A stretch of DNA of 64,000 nucleotides from Prevotella sp. E2-28 (GCF_022024055.1 NZ_CP091789.1:1-64000), one strand, 5' to 3'. Positions 1 to 8,942 are shown, counted from the first letter of the stretch. Notes: generated by a model from the sequence alone, not told the origin. A program made the numbers and translations.

Positions 1-641
1 TTTCAAAATTCCATAATAACACAGGCTTTTTCTCTTTATTTATAAGTGACCAGAGACAGTTCATTCCTCTGGAAGAGACGGTGACACATCCCTTACAACT
101 TGAACGATGTAGTGGAATATACTTCTTCCAACACCATTTGTCAACCCACCCAGAACTATGAATCATCAGCCCTCTTGCATAAGCCGTCTGATTATCAATG
201 TCCATTCCTTTGAGACGGAAACTTCGTTTTAGACTGTAACCACGGTCCTTTGTCACAAGGAATCGGCCTAATGACGAACACTCGCTACCAGGCTGATTAC
301 TGAAGTGAGGCTGCTCTGCTGTGCTTCCACCTCCTGGGCCATGCATCACATAGGTACTAGCAACTATCCTCTGCTGCTGAAAGTCCCACACGAATAATCG
401 TGGCGTTCCAGAAGGAATACCATAGTCAACGAACAATGCATAATGTTCGTTCATGTTATGCCGCTTTGCAAAAGCAAAAGCTTTCTCGGCTCTCTCTTCA
501 ATCGTATTGTACTCCCTGCGATCTGGGAATTCTGGAAGGCCATAATACTTCCAAGCCCAATACAGACCAAAAACTGCAGCCGCGATGAATACTAGCAAAA
601 AGACGCAAATACAGCCCCATTTCTTTTTCCTTTTCATCATT
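1..641 (-). CDS. Murein L,D-transpeptidase catalytic-domain (YkuD_2-type) protein, 3' end cut by window edge
   Basis: This open-ended frame reads 213 codons without a stop and runs off the left edge. It begins with two adjacent ATG codons (641 and 638). A basic stretch (MMKRKKKW) is followed by one hydrophobic segment (about residues 9-27), so it is a signal anchor or signal peptide. The soluble part has the order of conserved pieces of the YkuD_2 family: SSLGRFLVT, then RGLMIHSSG, then SCKGCVTVS. The last holds the cysteine expected to be the nucleophile that cross-links or trims peptidoglycan stem peptides. It would act in the periplasm. Family assignment rests on these motifs only. The C-terminus is not in the window. 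Confidence 0.75.
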
Positions 642-715
642 TGTGTTCTTTAGAAGCTGCTGTAAAAACCGCAATGGTAATACACAGCAGCAGGATTTCA
701 ACATAGACCATCTAT

Positions 716-1072
716 TTAAAGATATTTGTTAACCATTCTCTTTATAAAATGTGTCACCTCGCCTATAGAAGCTTTCTTGTATAGTTTCCCTTCAACTTTA
801 TCGACCACTTCAAAGTTCGTTGACTTGATCTTCGAAGCATCCGACACGTTGTAGTCTTTTGCACTGCAAGGAGAATACACCTCACAGTTCGTTCCCTGCT
901 TTTTGTAATATACTACCAGCGTCCTTCCGTCACTGAACTGCGTTGTCTGTTTGACAATCAGATTTGTCGGAACTTTCTTCTTCAAATCACTCTTGTTAGA
1001 TTTCGCACTAACTGGCGTTGATACCATTACGCTCATGAGCGCAATTATCAAGGTCATAACTAACTGTTTCAT
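716..1072 (-). CDS. Small secreted protein of unknown function
   Basis: It encodes 118 residues. A typical Sec signal peptide covers about residues 1-23 (KQLVMTLIIALMSVMVST, then PVSA before the likely cleavage site). The mature part is basic, has two cysteines (NCEVYSPCSAKD) and shows no domain that I recognise. The ATG at 1072 directly begins the signal peptide, which supports the start. The gene lies between the truncated L,D-transpeptidase and a membrane-anchored protein, all on the minus strand. A terminator hairpin precedes it, so it is probably transcribed separately from the upstream genes. No function can be assigned. Confidence 0.6.
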   Translation of the reverse strand: MKQLVMTLIIALMSVMVSTPVSAKSNKSDLKKKVPTNLIVKQTTQFSDGRTLVVYYKKQGTNCEVYSPCSAKDYNVSDASKIKSTNFEVVDKVEGKLYKKASIGEVTHFIKRMVNKYL

Positions 1073-1121
1073 TGCAAATTTTATATTTGACGATGCGAAG
1101 TTATGAATTCTTTTCGAACTA

Positions 1122-1162
1122 TAAAAAACAATCCTGCTGTGTTGTATGAACCAGCAGGATTG
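1122..1162 (-). terminator. Rho-independent terminator after the 1174-1806 gene
   Basis: A perfect 11-base inverted repeat (CAATCCTGCTG at 1129-1139 and CAGCAGGATTG at 1152-1162) has a 12-base loop. On the minus strand the stem is followed by a run of six T. It lies just past the stop codon of the gene ending at 1174, where a terminator for minus-strand transcription is expected. Confidence 0.8.
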
Positions 1163-1173
1163 ATGTATGAGTT

Positions 1174-1806
1174 TTATTTCCCAACTTCCAACTCCCTTTG
1201 TTTGGCCATCTCTATATTGATGGTTTCATGTACCCTGAAATACTCGCTAAGTTCAAGTCGAAGATAGGCATCTATGTTTGGGATCTCCGGAACGAAAAGG
1301 ATGACCGATTTGCAATGTACATCAACATTGCTGCCCGCTTCGTCTATAGTATAGACAGTTGTGACACTATTCCTAATATTCGATTCGTTAATGGCTTTTT
1401 TTAATCTTGCAAACTCATCGATGTCATATAACTCCACATGTCCCCAATGGGTATCATAGATTTGAATGTATCGAGTCTTGTTGGATGCTCTTACAACAAA
1501 ATATTCTCCTTGGTAACCGAAGCGGATATCACCTTCTTCAACGTCCTCGCCCTCTTCAATTTCATACTGACATCCAATTTTTAACAACGTTTCTAAGAAC
1601 AAATCTCTTGTACCAATTTTCTCATCTTTGTTTGTATCTGTATTCATATTGCTCTCTTTTTCCAGTTCTTCTTTGGCACGATCATACAAATCTGCGTTTA
1701 CGTCTGCTCTCTCATTAATATGTGCTTGATCCCTTTCTTTCATGTATTTGTTGGCAAATAAGCCAAGTACTACGACTATTGCTAAAACAGTAAAAACTTC
1801 CATCAT
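1174..1806 (-). CDS. Membrane-anchored protein, paralogue of the 40905-41471 gene
   Basis: It encodes 210 residues. One N-terminal hydrophobic segment (about residues 2-18, EVFTVLAIVVVLGLFA) is followed by a charged linker rich in Asp, Glu and Asn. A globular domain from about residue 68 to the end would face the cytoplasm if the anchor is N-out. That domain aligns with the plus-strand protein at 40905-41471: LLKIGCQYE versus LGKMGCEHF, then FGYQGEYFVV versus FTYQGENFVI, then FARLKKAIN versus FSRMQKAVN. The pattern of short beta strands and a final helix is reminiscent of YbjN-like folds, but that is a guess. Two ATG codons lie in tandem at 1806 and 1803. Confidence 0.6.
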   Translation of the reverse strand: MMEVFTVLAIVVVLGLFANKYMKERDQAHINERADVNADLYDRAKEELEKESNMNTDTNKDEKIGTRDLFLETLLKIGCQYEIEEGEDVEEGDIRFGYQGEYFVVRASNKTRYIQIYDTHWGHVELYDIDEFARLKKAINESNIRNSVTTVYTIDEAGSNVDVHCKSVILFVPEIPNIDAYLRLELSEYFRVHETINIEMAKQRELEVGK

Positions 1807-1811
1807 CTTGC

Positions 1812-2222
1812 TTAGTCTAAATATTTACTCAAAAGTTTCTTGTTCTCATCAGAAGCCGAATCTTGCATGACTATAGCGGTATTGTTGTTATGATTTGCAA
1901 CAATAATGCTATAGCCTTTATCGGAAAGCAATGGAGCACGAAGGCGAACCTCCAGTTCTATTTCTTTTTCTGGATTTGACATTATCACCCCCGGATAATC
2001 ACCACCTGCGTCCATAGTAGCAGTTTGTCTAAACCCTCTCAGTTTCAATTCTGATGTAACCCATTTCAAGTTGATTTCAAAATCATAAGGATATTTCTCA
2101 CGGAAACAGCTTTCCATGCCTTTTCCTAATATCCAAAAGAATCCTTTTATAAATTTGACAATAAGATAAATAGTAGCTACGGCCCCTATGACCATCAAAA
2201 TGACTTGATATATTTCCATCAT
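1812..2222 (-). CDS. Small membrane-anchored protein of unknown function
   Basis: It encodes 136 residues when started at the tandem ATGs at 2222. A longer reading to 2264 would overlap the upstream gene, and its extra residues are not membrane-like, so I prefer 2222. One strong transmembrane helix covers about residues 6-27 (ILMVIGAVATIYLIVKFI), followed by a basic stretch and a soluble domain with alternating strands. The overall plan (anchor plus small soluble domain) matches its downstream neighbour at 1174-1806. The stop is five bases from that neighbour's start, so the two are probably translated from one message. I recognise no family. Confidence 0.55.
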   Translation of the reverse strand: MMEIYQVILMVIGAVATIYLIVKFIKGFFWILGKGMESCFREKYPYDFEINLKWVTSELKLRGFRQTATMDAGGDYPGVIMSNPEKEIELEVRLRAPLLSDKGYSIIVANHNNNTAIVMQDSASDENKKLLSKYLD

Positions 2223-2229
2223 TGATAAA

Positions 2230-2685
2230 TTAAAGTGAGAACAAGTAATAACAGATATGGACATTAAGCCCTAAGAGGATGAGATAGAATAGTACAAATA
2301 TGAGCAGGTTTACCATTTGGTAGGTGGTATGCCATTTCTTGGCTAACCATTGTAGATCACGAACACAGAGGTCGAAAGCATCATTGAATGGCAAGTGGTA
2401 GTGTTTCAGCATCTTGACGAATGCATAAACATAAGCCATACCATATAATGCAAAAACGATGCACAGCAACAGACATCCCATCGAGAATGACTCCAACATC
2501 TTATAGACAATCACTCCGAAGGGAGCCAGTCCAGACAAAGCCAAGACAGCGCCCTGTACCCAGAGATTGAATACCACAGAGATTTGCTTGTAGGTAAGCC
2601 CGACAAGTTTACCTAACAAAAGCAGGAAGAGTACACATAATCCGAATGGCAGCAATGCCAAATCAATCCATCTGAATTTCCTCAT
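2230..2685 (-). CDS. Polytopic membrane protein of unknown function
   Basis: It encodes 151 residues with four clear hydrophobic segments, at about residues 8-30, 42-62, 69-92 and 124-148. The single hydrophilic stretch between segments three and four contains aromatic and basic residues (LQWLAKKWHTTYQM). No catalytic or transport motif is visible. It starts three bases after the Sel1-repeat gene ends and stops seven bases before the next gene starts, so it belongs to the same minus-strand operon. It could be a membrane partner for the Sel1-repeat protein, but this rests only on adjacency. Confidence 0.55.
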   Translation of the reverse strand: MRKFRWIDLALLPFGLCVLFLLLLGKLVGLTYKQISVVFNLWVQGAVLALSGLAPFGVIVYKMLESFSMGCLLLCIVFALYGMAYVYAFVKMLKHYHLPFNDAFDLCVRDLQWLAKKWHTTYQMVNLLIFVLFYLILLGLNVHICYYLFSL

Positions 2686-2688
2686 TCT

Positions 2689-4167
2689 TTATTCTTCTAT
2701 TTCGCTAAGTTTTGCACTCCAGAAATCAGCCTCTTTTTTGTTGCCTATCATTTGATAGGCTTTTACTAATTGCTCCATGGCCATACGCTGGGTGGTGCAT
2801 GGATGACTGGCAGCAAAAGTATAGCAATTTATAGCTTCATTTATGTTTTGCTCTACATATTCTCCTCGAAAGAAGCTATTACCTAAAGTATAGTGTGAGT
2901 CAGGATTACCCTTGTCTGCGGCTTCTCTCCACAGATCAAAAGCCTTCTTTATATTACGTTCCACACCTCTAGCATAATAATAAGCATTACCTAAGTTATG
3001 CAAACCATACATATCACCCATCTCCGCCGAACGTTCATGATAGGGGAACGACTCTTCATATCGTTCCTCTCCATTCAAAATAACCCCAATTGTGTTCAAA
3101 GCATCAACGCAGTCGCATTCACAAGCTTTTTTCAGAAGCATCATTCCTTTTTCTTTGTCTTGTTCGACAAAGGTACCATAGTAATAGCCAAGAGCCATGA
3201 TGCATTGGGCTATGGGATCTCCGATTTCACTACACTCATACAATTGCTGGAATGCCAGCTGCGCAGAGTTTCTATCGGCATTGTCCAGAATATTGTAAAA
3301 CCAGGCCGTTCGTTCTTCGAGACTCAGCTCTCGTTCCAAACCATAATGAGCCAGGAATTCTGATGCATCCTTAACTCCCATATCGGCTGCTTCTCGTATC
3401 ATATGGACTCCGATATTGAAATGTTGGGGGTCAGCAAACAGATGACTGTCACTATTCAAGCATTCCTGACCAACAATGAACAAGGCTGCCGGATTCTTCT
3501 GATTGGCACTTTTTATCATCCATTCAAAGCCCTGAAGCTTATCAGTACGACATAAAAGCATGCCGTATTTCAATTGGCTTTGAGCATCACCCAATTCTGC
3601 TGCACGTTTCAGATAGAACATCGCTTTGTCAAAATCCTTTTCAACGCCCATTCCTTCTTCATATTGTTGCTCTAGTATTGAAGCTGCAAGAGTAAAACCT
3701 TGCTCAGCTGCTTTTTCACAATATTGTATACCTTTCTCTATATCTTTGCACTCATTTACATAATAGGCTCCAATAGCATATGTAGCTGCTCCTAGCCCCA
3801 TGTCAGAAGCGGTATGGTATAGTTCGAGGCCTTTATCAATGTCCTGTGTGACACCATTCCCGTTCATGTAACATCCCCCAAGACTATAAATGGACTCCGC
3901 AGATCCTTCATTGGCAAGTTCTTGAAGCATCTGAATACCTGTTGCTTTATCTGCGAGTTCTCCCTCTTGTGATATATATATCATAGCCAAATTATGCTTC
4001 GCCTTTTTGTCGCCGTGATCCATTGCTTCGCGGTAGAGACTAGCCGCTTTTAGCATGTTTTGTTTTACACCAACACCAAGATGGTATGCTTTAGCCTGCT
4101 CGAACAGGTCATTAGAATTTGCATCAGCGGAATTGCCTGCAACACTAAATTGATCATTGTAGTTCAT
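2689..4167 (-). CDS. Sel1-like repeat protein
   Basis: It encodes 492 residues built almost entirely of Sel1-like (TPR-related) repeats of about 36 residues. Typical copies read LGGCYMNGNGVTQDIDKGLE, LGNAYYYARGVERNIKKAFD and LGNSFFRGEYVEQNINEAIN. I count roughly eleven, several of them degenerate in the middle. There is no signal peptide or membrane segment, so it is most likely cytoplasmic. Sel1 repeats form curved helical scaffolds for protein-protein contacts, and in bacteria they often serve in signalling or envelope stress. It is the first gene of a likely operon continuing into two membrane proteins. The partner is unknown. Confidence 0.85.
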   Translation of the reverse strand: MNYNDQFSVAGNSADANSNDLFEQAKAYHLGVGVKQNMLKAASLYREAMDHGDKKAKHNLAMIYISQEGELADKATGIQMLQELANEGSAESIYSLGGCYMNGNGVTQDIDKGLELYHTASDMGLGAATYAIGAYYVNECKDIEKGIQYCEKAAEQGFTLAASILEQQYEEGMGVEKDFDKAMFYLKRAAELGDAQSQLKYGMLLCRTDKLQGFEWMIKSANQKNPAALFIVGQECLNSDSHLFADPQHFNIGVHMIREAADMGVKDASEFLAHYGLERELSLEERTAWFYNILDNADRNSAQLAFQQLYECSEIGDPIAQCIMALGYYYGTFVEQDKEKGMMLLKKACECDCVDALNTIGVILNGEERYEESFPYHERSAEMGDMYGLHNLGNAYYYARGVERNIKKAFDLWREAADKGNPDSHYTLGNSFFRGEYVEQNINEAINCYTFAASHPCTTQRMAMEQLVKAYQMIGNKKEADFWSAKLSEIEE

Positions 4168-4212
4168 AATTTCCGATAGTTTTAATGATTAGTATTTGTT
4201 TTAATTCTCCAA

Positions 4213-4641
4213 TTATCCTATGGACATCTGCTTAATGTAGATATACTGTGGATAGTGTCCAAGGACGGTAAGGGTTACAGGGCAAATCCATATTTCCTTA
4301 GTGAAACCTTCAAGGCCATTCACCTTATAAGTCGCTCCTGCGAAAAGTCCAGAATACTGCTTCACACACTCGAAGTAGCCATTCATGCTTGTGAGTTTCT
4401 TCTTGAACGGACGAACCAACACGCGTACGCGATTCTCTTTCTTCGTGTCAAGAAAGGTCAGCAGATGATTGGAGCCTGCAACCATAGCGAGGTTGTATCG
4501 ATCGCCAGGCCAAGGCATATCGATGTACCACATGTTGTCATCATGGACAAACTTGAGGTCATAAACTTTGCGACGGAAGCCGCAGATTCCTTTTGCATAA
4601 ACCCATGCGAGTTTAGCATACATAATTGTACGATTAAACAT
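4213..4641 (-). CDS. Uncharacterised protein, paralogue of 12046-12513 (possibly DUF6717 type)
   Basis: It encodes 142 residues and has no signal peptide. The body contains WYIDMPWPGDRYNLAMVAGS and ends with WICPVTLTVLGHYPQYIYIK. The protein at 12046-12513 has the same blocks (CWYVDYPDWPFDHHNLMMVE and WLCPVTLFVLGQYPDYMWIK), so the two are paralogues. The conserved aromatic and Pro-rich blocks suggest a compact beta-rich fold. I associate this pattern with the family named DUF6717, with low certainty. A good Bacteroidota promoter lies just upstream, so it starts its own transcript. Function is unknown. Confidence 0.6.
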   Translation of the reverse strand: MFNRTIMYAKLAWVYAKGICGFRRKVYDLKFVHDDNMWYIDMPWPGDRYNLAMVAGSNHLLTFLDTKKENRVRVLVRPFKKKLTSMNGYFECVKQYSGLFAGATYKVNGLEGFTKEIWICPVTLTVLGHYPQYIYIKQMSIG

Positions 4642-4690
4642 TAGAACAAGATTTAGTGGAACGCCTTAGGGAGTTTCCCAAAAGCGGGTG

Positions 4691-4722
4691 CAAAGATACA
4701 ACTATTTTTTCAAATCTCCAAA
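4691..4722 (-). promoter_or_regulatory. Bacteroidota-type promoter for the 4213-4641 gene
   Basis: On the minus strand there is a -33 TTTG (4719-4722), a 20-base spacer and a -7 TATCTTTG (4691-4698). Both boxes match the Bacteroidota consensus (TTTG, TAnnTTTG) at the expected spacing. The start codon is about 50 bases downstream. Confidence 0.75.
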
Positions 4723-4804
4723 TCATAAAAACCTCCTGAATATCAACATATTACATGTTTGGCACAATTTTTGCTGTTTGCGGACTTAGGCGTAAAAAAG
4801 TGCT

Positions 4805-5227
4805 TTACCACCGATATTTACTCTTGATTTGCTTGAAAATAGGGAGGTCTGAAACTGATGCGAACAGCAAAATGCAGGCCCTTACTTTGATGGCGTCACT
4901 ACCAAAAATGTCATAAACGGAGGTCTCGCTATTGAGAACTGCCTCGCAGATTTCCACAAGTCTTTCACGAAGTACGGGATGCTCAATGTAAGCCTTTGCT
5001 TCCTCTCGTCCATTAATGCCATAAAACTCTGAGATCTCCGATTTGCCCAGACCTTTCATCTGAGGGAATACATACCATATCCAATGCCCCTGCTTATGCC
5101 CAGCCTTCACTTCCTGGAGGGCTTGGGCATAAGTGCCAGTACCATCATAGATGCCACCGCTGTCCTGAGCATGAATAAACCGCAGAAGATTGCGATTCTT
5201 TGCTTCATTCTGTCTATCTTCCATCAT
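4805..5227 (-). CDS. DUF1810 family protein
   Basis: It encodes 140 residues covering a whole DUF1810 domain: LLRFIHAQD, then YAQALQEVKAGHKQGHWIWY, then VFPQMKGLG, then FYGINGREEAKAYIEHPVLR, and a C-terminal KSKYRW. The conserved His-Trp-Ile-Trp block and the Gly-Arg-Glu-Glu-Ala block are intact. Such proteins are sometimes labelled calpastatin-like, which has no support. The biochemical role of the family is unknown to me. Two further DUF1810 domains lie at 10787-11644 and 11647-12039 in the same operon. The gene starts two bases after the LRR gene ends and appears to be the last gene of the run from 14.1 kb. Two tandem ATGs are available at 5227 and 5224. Confidence 0.85.
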   Translation of the reverse strand: MMEDRQNEAKNRNLLRFIHAQDSGGIYDGTGTYAQALQEVKAGHKQGHWIWYVFPQMKGLGKSEISEFYGINGREEAKAYIEHPVLRERLVEICEAVLNSETSVYDIFGSDAIKVRACILLFASVSDLPIFKQIKSKYRW

Positions 5228-5229
5228 TC

Positions 5230-6969
5230 TTAATCAATGTCTTCTTTTATCTTCACCCAATTAGTAAATAACTTTTCCTTTTTGTAGTTCGTCTTAGTAC
5301 CCTTCGGTACATACAATTTAAACTTATAGTCTTTGAAAGACTCTGATTTTCTTACTTTCCTAAATACTTTTGCAGCCTCACTTGGATTAGTGTATGGAAT
5401 ATGAATCTCCTTTGCTACTAAAGGAAGCGAACGTTCTTCAAGCCTCCTGACACTCTTAGGAATAGTTAGTGATTGTAGACTAACACAGAGACAGAAAGCC
5501 CAATCACCAATTATCTGTAGTTCCTTTGGAAAATTAACTTCATTTAAAGCGGAACAATTACTAAACGCACCTTCAGGTATTTCTTTTATTCCATCCGGCA
5601 AAGTGATTGATTGTAAAGATTCACAATTATAGAAAGAAGATTCCCCGATTTCTATTAATCCATCTGGTAACTTGATACTTTCTAATTTGTTGCAATTCAT
5701 GAAAGCATATTTCCTGATTTTCTTGATAGAATCTGGAACAAAGAAATGTCTGGTTTTACTAGGTGTTGCTATCAGAACTAATTCGGTAATATTCTGATTA
5801 TATATAACTCCGTCAATTACACTATATCTCTTGTTCTTGTTATCGATGGAAATGTTCTGTAGACTATATGGTAAAGAATTAATTCCAATTGTAGCTAAAG
5901 ACTTAGGCAGTTTCAGCTCCTTCAATGAATTGCAATGCCAAAAAGCCCATCTGTCTATAACTCTTACACTATTTGGAATCTCAATCCCCCTAAGTTCTTT
6001 ACAGTCCATAAAAGTAAGTTCTTCTATTCTTTTTATTTTCTTTGGAAGGGTTATTTCTCTTAAAGAACTGCAGCGTTCAAAGGCATTACGACCGACTTTC
6101 GTTACAGAATCAGGCACCACAATCTTAGTTAATAGCCTGCAGTCCTGAAATGCCATACAATCTATTTCCCTAACACCCTGTGGAACCATAAATGTTCCTT
6201 TTTGGGTGGGTATGACCTTGATAAGCCTCATTAAGTCAATACTGTATAGCGCGCCATCGATGTATTTGAAATGAGGATTATCTGGTAACAACCGAATTTT
6301 ATTAAGATGAACAAATCCACTAAAAGAATGCCCATCTATATTCTCCAAGCTATTTGGAAGGTCTATTCTTTTTATGAACCTAAATTTATGCAAGTAAACT
6401 CCTTCCAATGTCACTGAACCTTCATTTAAGATAATTTCCTTTAATGAGTTGCAACCCTCATAGATAGATAAATTTACATGTTTAACACTTCCCGGAACTT
6501 CGATTTTTCTTAATGAAGAACAATTATCAAATGCAGCTTCCCCTATAGAACACAAACCTTCTTGGAGGATGATCTCCTCCAATGAGGAGCAAGCGGAAAA
6601 TGCGAAATCACCAATCTTTGTAACGGTCCGTGGGATTACGATAGACTTCAAGAATGGACAAAAGGCAAATGCAAAATCACCTATCTCAGTCACACCTTCT
6701 GGCAAAGTAACTTTACTGAGATATTTACAGCTCAGAAATGCGTCTTCACTTATTTGCCTTACACTCTGAGGCAGGGAAACTTCCCGGAGAAGACCGCAAT
6801 CATTGAAAGCTTTCGCGCCAATAACCTCAATCCCGTCAGGGATTTCAATGGACATGATGGACTTATCGTTTACACCAATAAGGACCGTCCCATCTTCGCT
6901 GATTATTAATCCGTTCTTTTCTACGGTCTTTGTTGTATGTTGTTCGTTAATCATCTTATTGTTTATCAT
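5230..6969 (-). CDS. BspA-like leucine-rich repeat (LRR_5) protein
   Basis: It encodes 579 residues dominated by about 18 BspA/LRR_5 repeats of about 23 residues, for example SLPQSVRQISEDAFLSCKYL and TLPEGVTEIGDFAFAFCPFL. The repeats form a solenoid used for binding. An interruption near residues 215-260 and another near 375-400 contain the non-repeat phrase seen in many such proteins (YIDGALYS and YSVIDGVIYN). Unlike surface BspA proteins, it has no signal peptide, lipobox or visible secretion tail, so a cytoplasmic location is more likely. It starts 11 bases after the macro-like gene and ends two bases before a DUF1810 gene, which places it in the ADP-ribose-themed operon. Its partner is unknown. 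Confidence 0.9.
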   Translation of the reverse strand: MINNKMINEQHTTKTVEKNGLIISEDGTVLIGVNDKSIMSIEIPDGIEVIGAKAFNDCGLLREVSLPQSVRQISEDAFLSCKYLSKVTLPEGVTEIGDFAFAFCPFLKSIVIPRTVTKIGDFAFSACSSLEEIILQEGLCSIGEAAFDNCSSLRKIEVPGSVKHVNLSIYEGCNSLKEIILNEGSVTLEGVYLHKFRFIKRIDLPNSLENIDGHSFSGFVHLNKIRLLPDNPHFKYIDGALYSIDLMRLIKVIPTQKGTFMVPQGVREIDCMAFQDCRLLTKIVVPDSVTKVGRNAFERCSSLREITLPKKIKRIEELTFMDCKELRGIEIPNSVRVIDRWAFWHCNSLKELKLPKSLATIGINSLPYSLQNISIDNKNKRYSVIDGVIYNQNITELVLIATPSKTRHFFVPDSIKKIRKYAFMNCNKLESIKLPDGLIEIGESSFYNCESLQSITLPDGIKEIPEGAFSNCSALNEVNFPKELQIIGDWAFCLCVSLQSLTIPKSVRRLEERSLPLVAKEIHIPYTNPSEAAKVFRKVRKSESFKDYKFKLYVPKGTKTNYKKEKLFTNWVKIKEDID

Positions 6970-6980
6970 TCGATTTCAAT

Positions 6981-7652
6981 TTACACCTTTCCTATAATAT
7001 CCCAGAAGGATGTAGGTAGAGTGATATTCTTAACCTCCGCGCAGCATTCGAATAGTGGAGCAACTTCCCCAATTGAGTAACCGGCGATGCCACAGCCAAT
7101 CTCTGTTACAAGGAATCTCTTCTCAGGATGTGCTATGGCAAATTCGCAGAACTCTTTGACATATTCACCCATCACGCCAAGTCCACTCATGGAAGGAATG
7201 GCATAACTTTTCCCCTGTAAGCCATAGCCCTGTCCCATAATAGCACCAAAATTTTCCAAAGCAGCTTTGGCAGCTCCACCATAATGAAGTCCCTGCTCGT
7301 TGGAGCCAAACACGAATACCTCGTTAGGAGCTAAGCGGGTAATCAAGTCTGGTGTGGTGCGAGTGCCCGGATTATTAGGAGATGCTTCGAGTCTCTTCAA
7401 TTCCTCAGCTTGGACAATCGCAACCTGCTTCTTCCATTCCTCCAGAAAGTCCTTCATGTTGTACTTCACGTCATCCAGCTCTTCTTTCTTGAAGACACCG
7501 CTCTTAGCCACATACTCCTTGATCTTCTTCTTGAGGGTTGCCTCAGTCTTGAAAACCGCTAGTTTCTTGGGATCGGCTTTGAAAGAGAAAGACTTTCCAG
7601 TTTTCTTCCCATTAACCGTTTCAAACTTGATTGCTGTAATCTGAATTTCCAT
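6981..7652 (-). CDS. Macro-domain-like protein (A1S_2505-type C-terminal domain)
   Basis: It encodes 223 residues when started at the ATG at 7652. An earlier in-frame start at 7697 would overlap the radical SAM gene. Residues 1 to about 95 are lysine-rich and unrecognised. Residues 110-223 hold a domain with NEVFVFGSNEQGLHYGGAAK, then SYAIPSMS, then FLVTEIGCGIAGYSIGEVAP. This is the signature of the macro-like A1S_2505-type family, whose Gly-rich loops resemble the ADP-ribose pocket of macro domains. Binding or hydrolysis of an ADP-ribose derivative is therefore a reasonable inference, supported by the glycohydrolase and Nudix genes in the same operon. It starts four bases after the radical SAM gene ends. 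Confidence 0.75.
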   Translation of the reverse strand: MEIQITAIKFETVNGKKTGKSFSFKADPKKLAVFKTEATLKKKIKEYVAKSGVFKKEELDDVKYNMKDFLEEWKKQVAIVQAEELKRLEASPNNPGTRTTPDLITRLAPNEVFVFGSNEQGLHYGGAAKAALENFGAIMGQGYGLQGKSYAIPSMSGLGVMGEYVKEFCEFAIAHPEKRFLVTEIGCGIAGYSIGEVAPLFECCAEVKNITLPTSFWDIIGKV

Positions 7653-7656
7653 ATGC

Positions 7657-8940
7657 TCAAAATCTATTATTGTAAAACAAAGAAAGGACAGCTCCATAGT
7701 GAAGAAAACCTTTGGATGTCATATATAACATCGTGCCGTCCTTCTCTATGTATTGATTGTTCAGCAAGAAGCCCAACACTTTTTCAAATACCATGTTAGG
7801 ATCTGAATGAAGTATTTTCTCCATCACAGACAAGTCTATCATTCCGCAATAGCCACTGATGGCCACATATTTTGAGAGTAGTTCTCTTGGCGGAAGTTTG
7901 TAAGAGTCACCGTCTTTCTCAAAAGTGTTCTTAGAAAGGCAGCATTCCAGCGACTCACCATTTTTCCCGATATTATATGAAATACCGGTGTCGTTTTTAC
8001 TCTGTGCAGCTATGCCGAATCCTTTATAGGATCCATTCTTCATCATGCGATGCTGAAGGTATGACGACAAGCCATGGTCGCCAATCAATGAGAAAGTATT
8101 CATGCCAAAGCGCCCTTTATATCCCAGCCTTGTAATTAAATCATAGAGATGCGAATACTGCTCAAAACGTTGCTCGGCAGTGGCAATGGGATACCTGCTG
8201 AGCATATTTGTTCGCAGTTCGTAGACCGTGAGATGTTCAGGCATCAACAGCTCCACGACCTTCATCGTTGCTTCTATTTCTTCTTTCGTCTGATGAACAA
8301 AGCCATACATCAGATCCAGGTTGATGGTGTCGATGCCTTGCTGTCGGCAGCTTTGGAAGATGTCGGCCATCCTCTGTGCCTGCCCATTGTCCCTGTTGTT
8401 ATCTCGCAGAAAGGCACAACTCGTGCTCTGCAATCCGAAAGAGATTCGGCTGAAGATATCAGAATGATCGCTAATGATGGCAATCTTGCTCTCGTCAATC
8501 GTGTTAAACGTCGCTTCGATGCTGCCCTTGAAGTGTTCCGGCCTTTTGAAGCGTCTCGCATATTCGGCTGACATTTTAATCAGTTTTGCGAAGTTTTCTG
8601 TACTAAGCACTGTAGGAGTGCCACCACCAATGTCAAATCCCCGCAAGATCGTTTTCCCTGTAGCAGATTGCTCTGCAAACGCACGCATGTCACTGTCAAC
8701 GATATCCAGATATTGGCGTTCTGTGGACTCAGATGTCTTTTTATACTTGATGTATTCGCAATACCTGCACAGACTCTGGCAGAAAGGTATGTGTATGTAA
8801 AACGACAAGTCTTCGATGTCGTCAAAAGAGAGCCTATCAGATGTCTTCCACGAACTCCAGTCGGAAGGATGCAAAGGATAGGAGGTATTGTAATCACTTA
8901 TATCTTTTCTGGTCTCAAAAAGTACTTCTGTCTCCGTCAT
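7657..8940 (-). CDS. HemN/HemW-like radical SAM protein
   Basis: It encodes 427 residues. The radical SAM cluster motif is HIPFCQSLCRYCEY (Cys-x3-Cys-x2-Cys, about residues 52-66), followed by DIGGGTPTVLS and DLMYGFVHQTKEE, all typical of the HemN/HemW family. The fourth cysteine of true HemN is replaced (CEY), as in HemW. A C-terminal HemN-type winged domain is present (residues about 350-427). No haem biosynthesis gene lies nearby. The gene is packed between a second radical SAM enzyme (two-base gap) and the macro-like gene, so it more likely serves a modification pathway or cofactor transfer than coproporphyrinogen oxidation. The start ATG at 8940 fits the spacing. Confidence 0.85.
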   Translation of the reverse strand: MTETEVLFETRKDISDYNTSYPLHPSDWSSWKTSDRLSFDDIEDLSFYIHIPFCQSLCRYCEYIKYKKTSESTERQYLDIVDSDMRAFAEQSATGKTILRGFDIGGGTPTVLSTENFAKLIKMSAEYARRFKRPEHFKGSIEATFNTIDESKIAIISDHSDIFSRISFGLQSTSCAFLRDNNRDNGQAQRMADIFQSCRQQGIDTINLDLMYGFVHQTKEEIEATMKVVELLMPEHLTVYELRTNMLSRYPIATAEQRFEQYSHLYDLITRLGYKGRFGMNTFSLIGDHGLSSYLQHRMMKNGSYKGFGIAAQSKNDTGISYNIGKNGESLECCLSKNTFEKDGDSYKLPPRELLSKYVAISGYCGMIDLSVMEKILHSDPNMVFEKVLGFLLNNQYIEKDGTMLYMTSKGFLHYGAVLSLFYNNRF

Positions 8941-8942
8941 TA

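Noticed and set aside
4805..5227. Calpastatin function for DUF1810 proteins
   Set aside because: The label comes from old annotation and has no support in sequence motifs; there is no calpain system in bacteria of this kind.
8149..8571. 140-codon plus-strand frame and neighbouring antisense frames
   Set aside because: They are antisense to the HemW-like gene, which has clear catalytic motifs, and have no motif of their own.
7657..8940. Oxygen-independent coproporphyrinogen oxidase (HemN)
   Set aside because: The fourth cysteine of HemN is missing and no haem biosynthesis genes are near.
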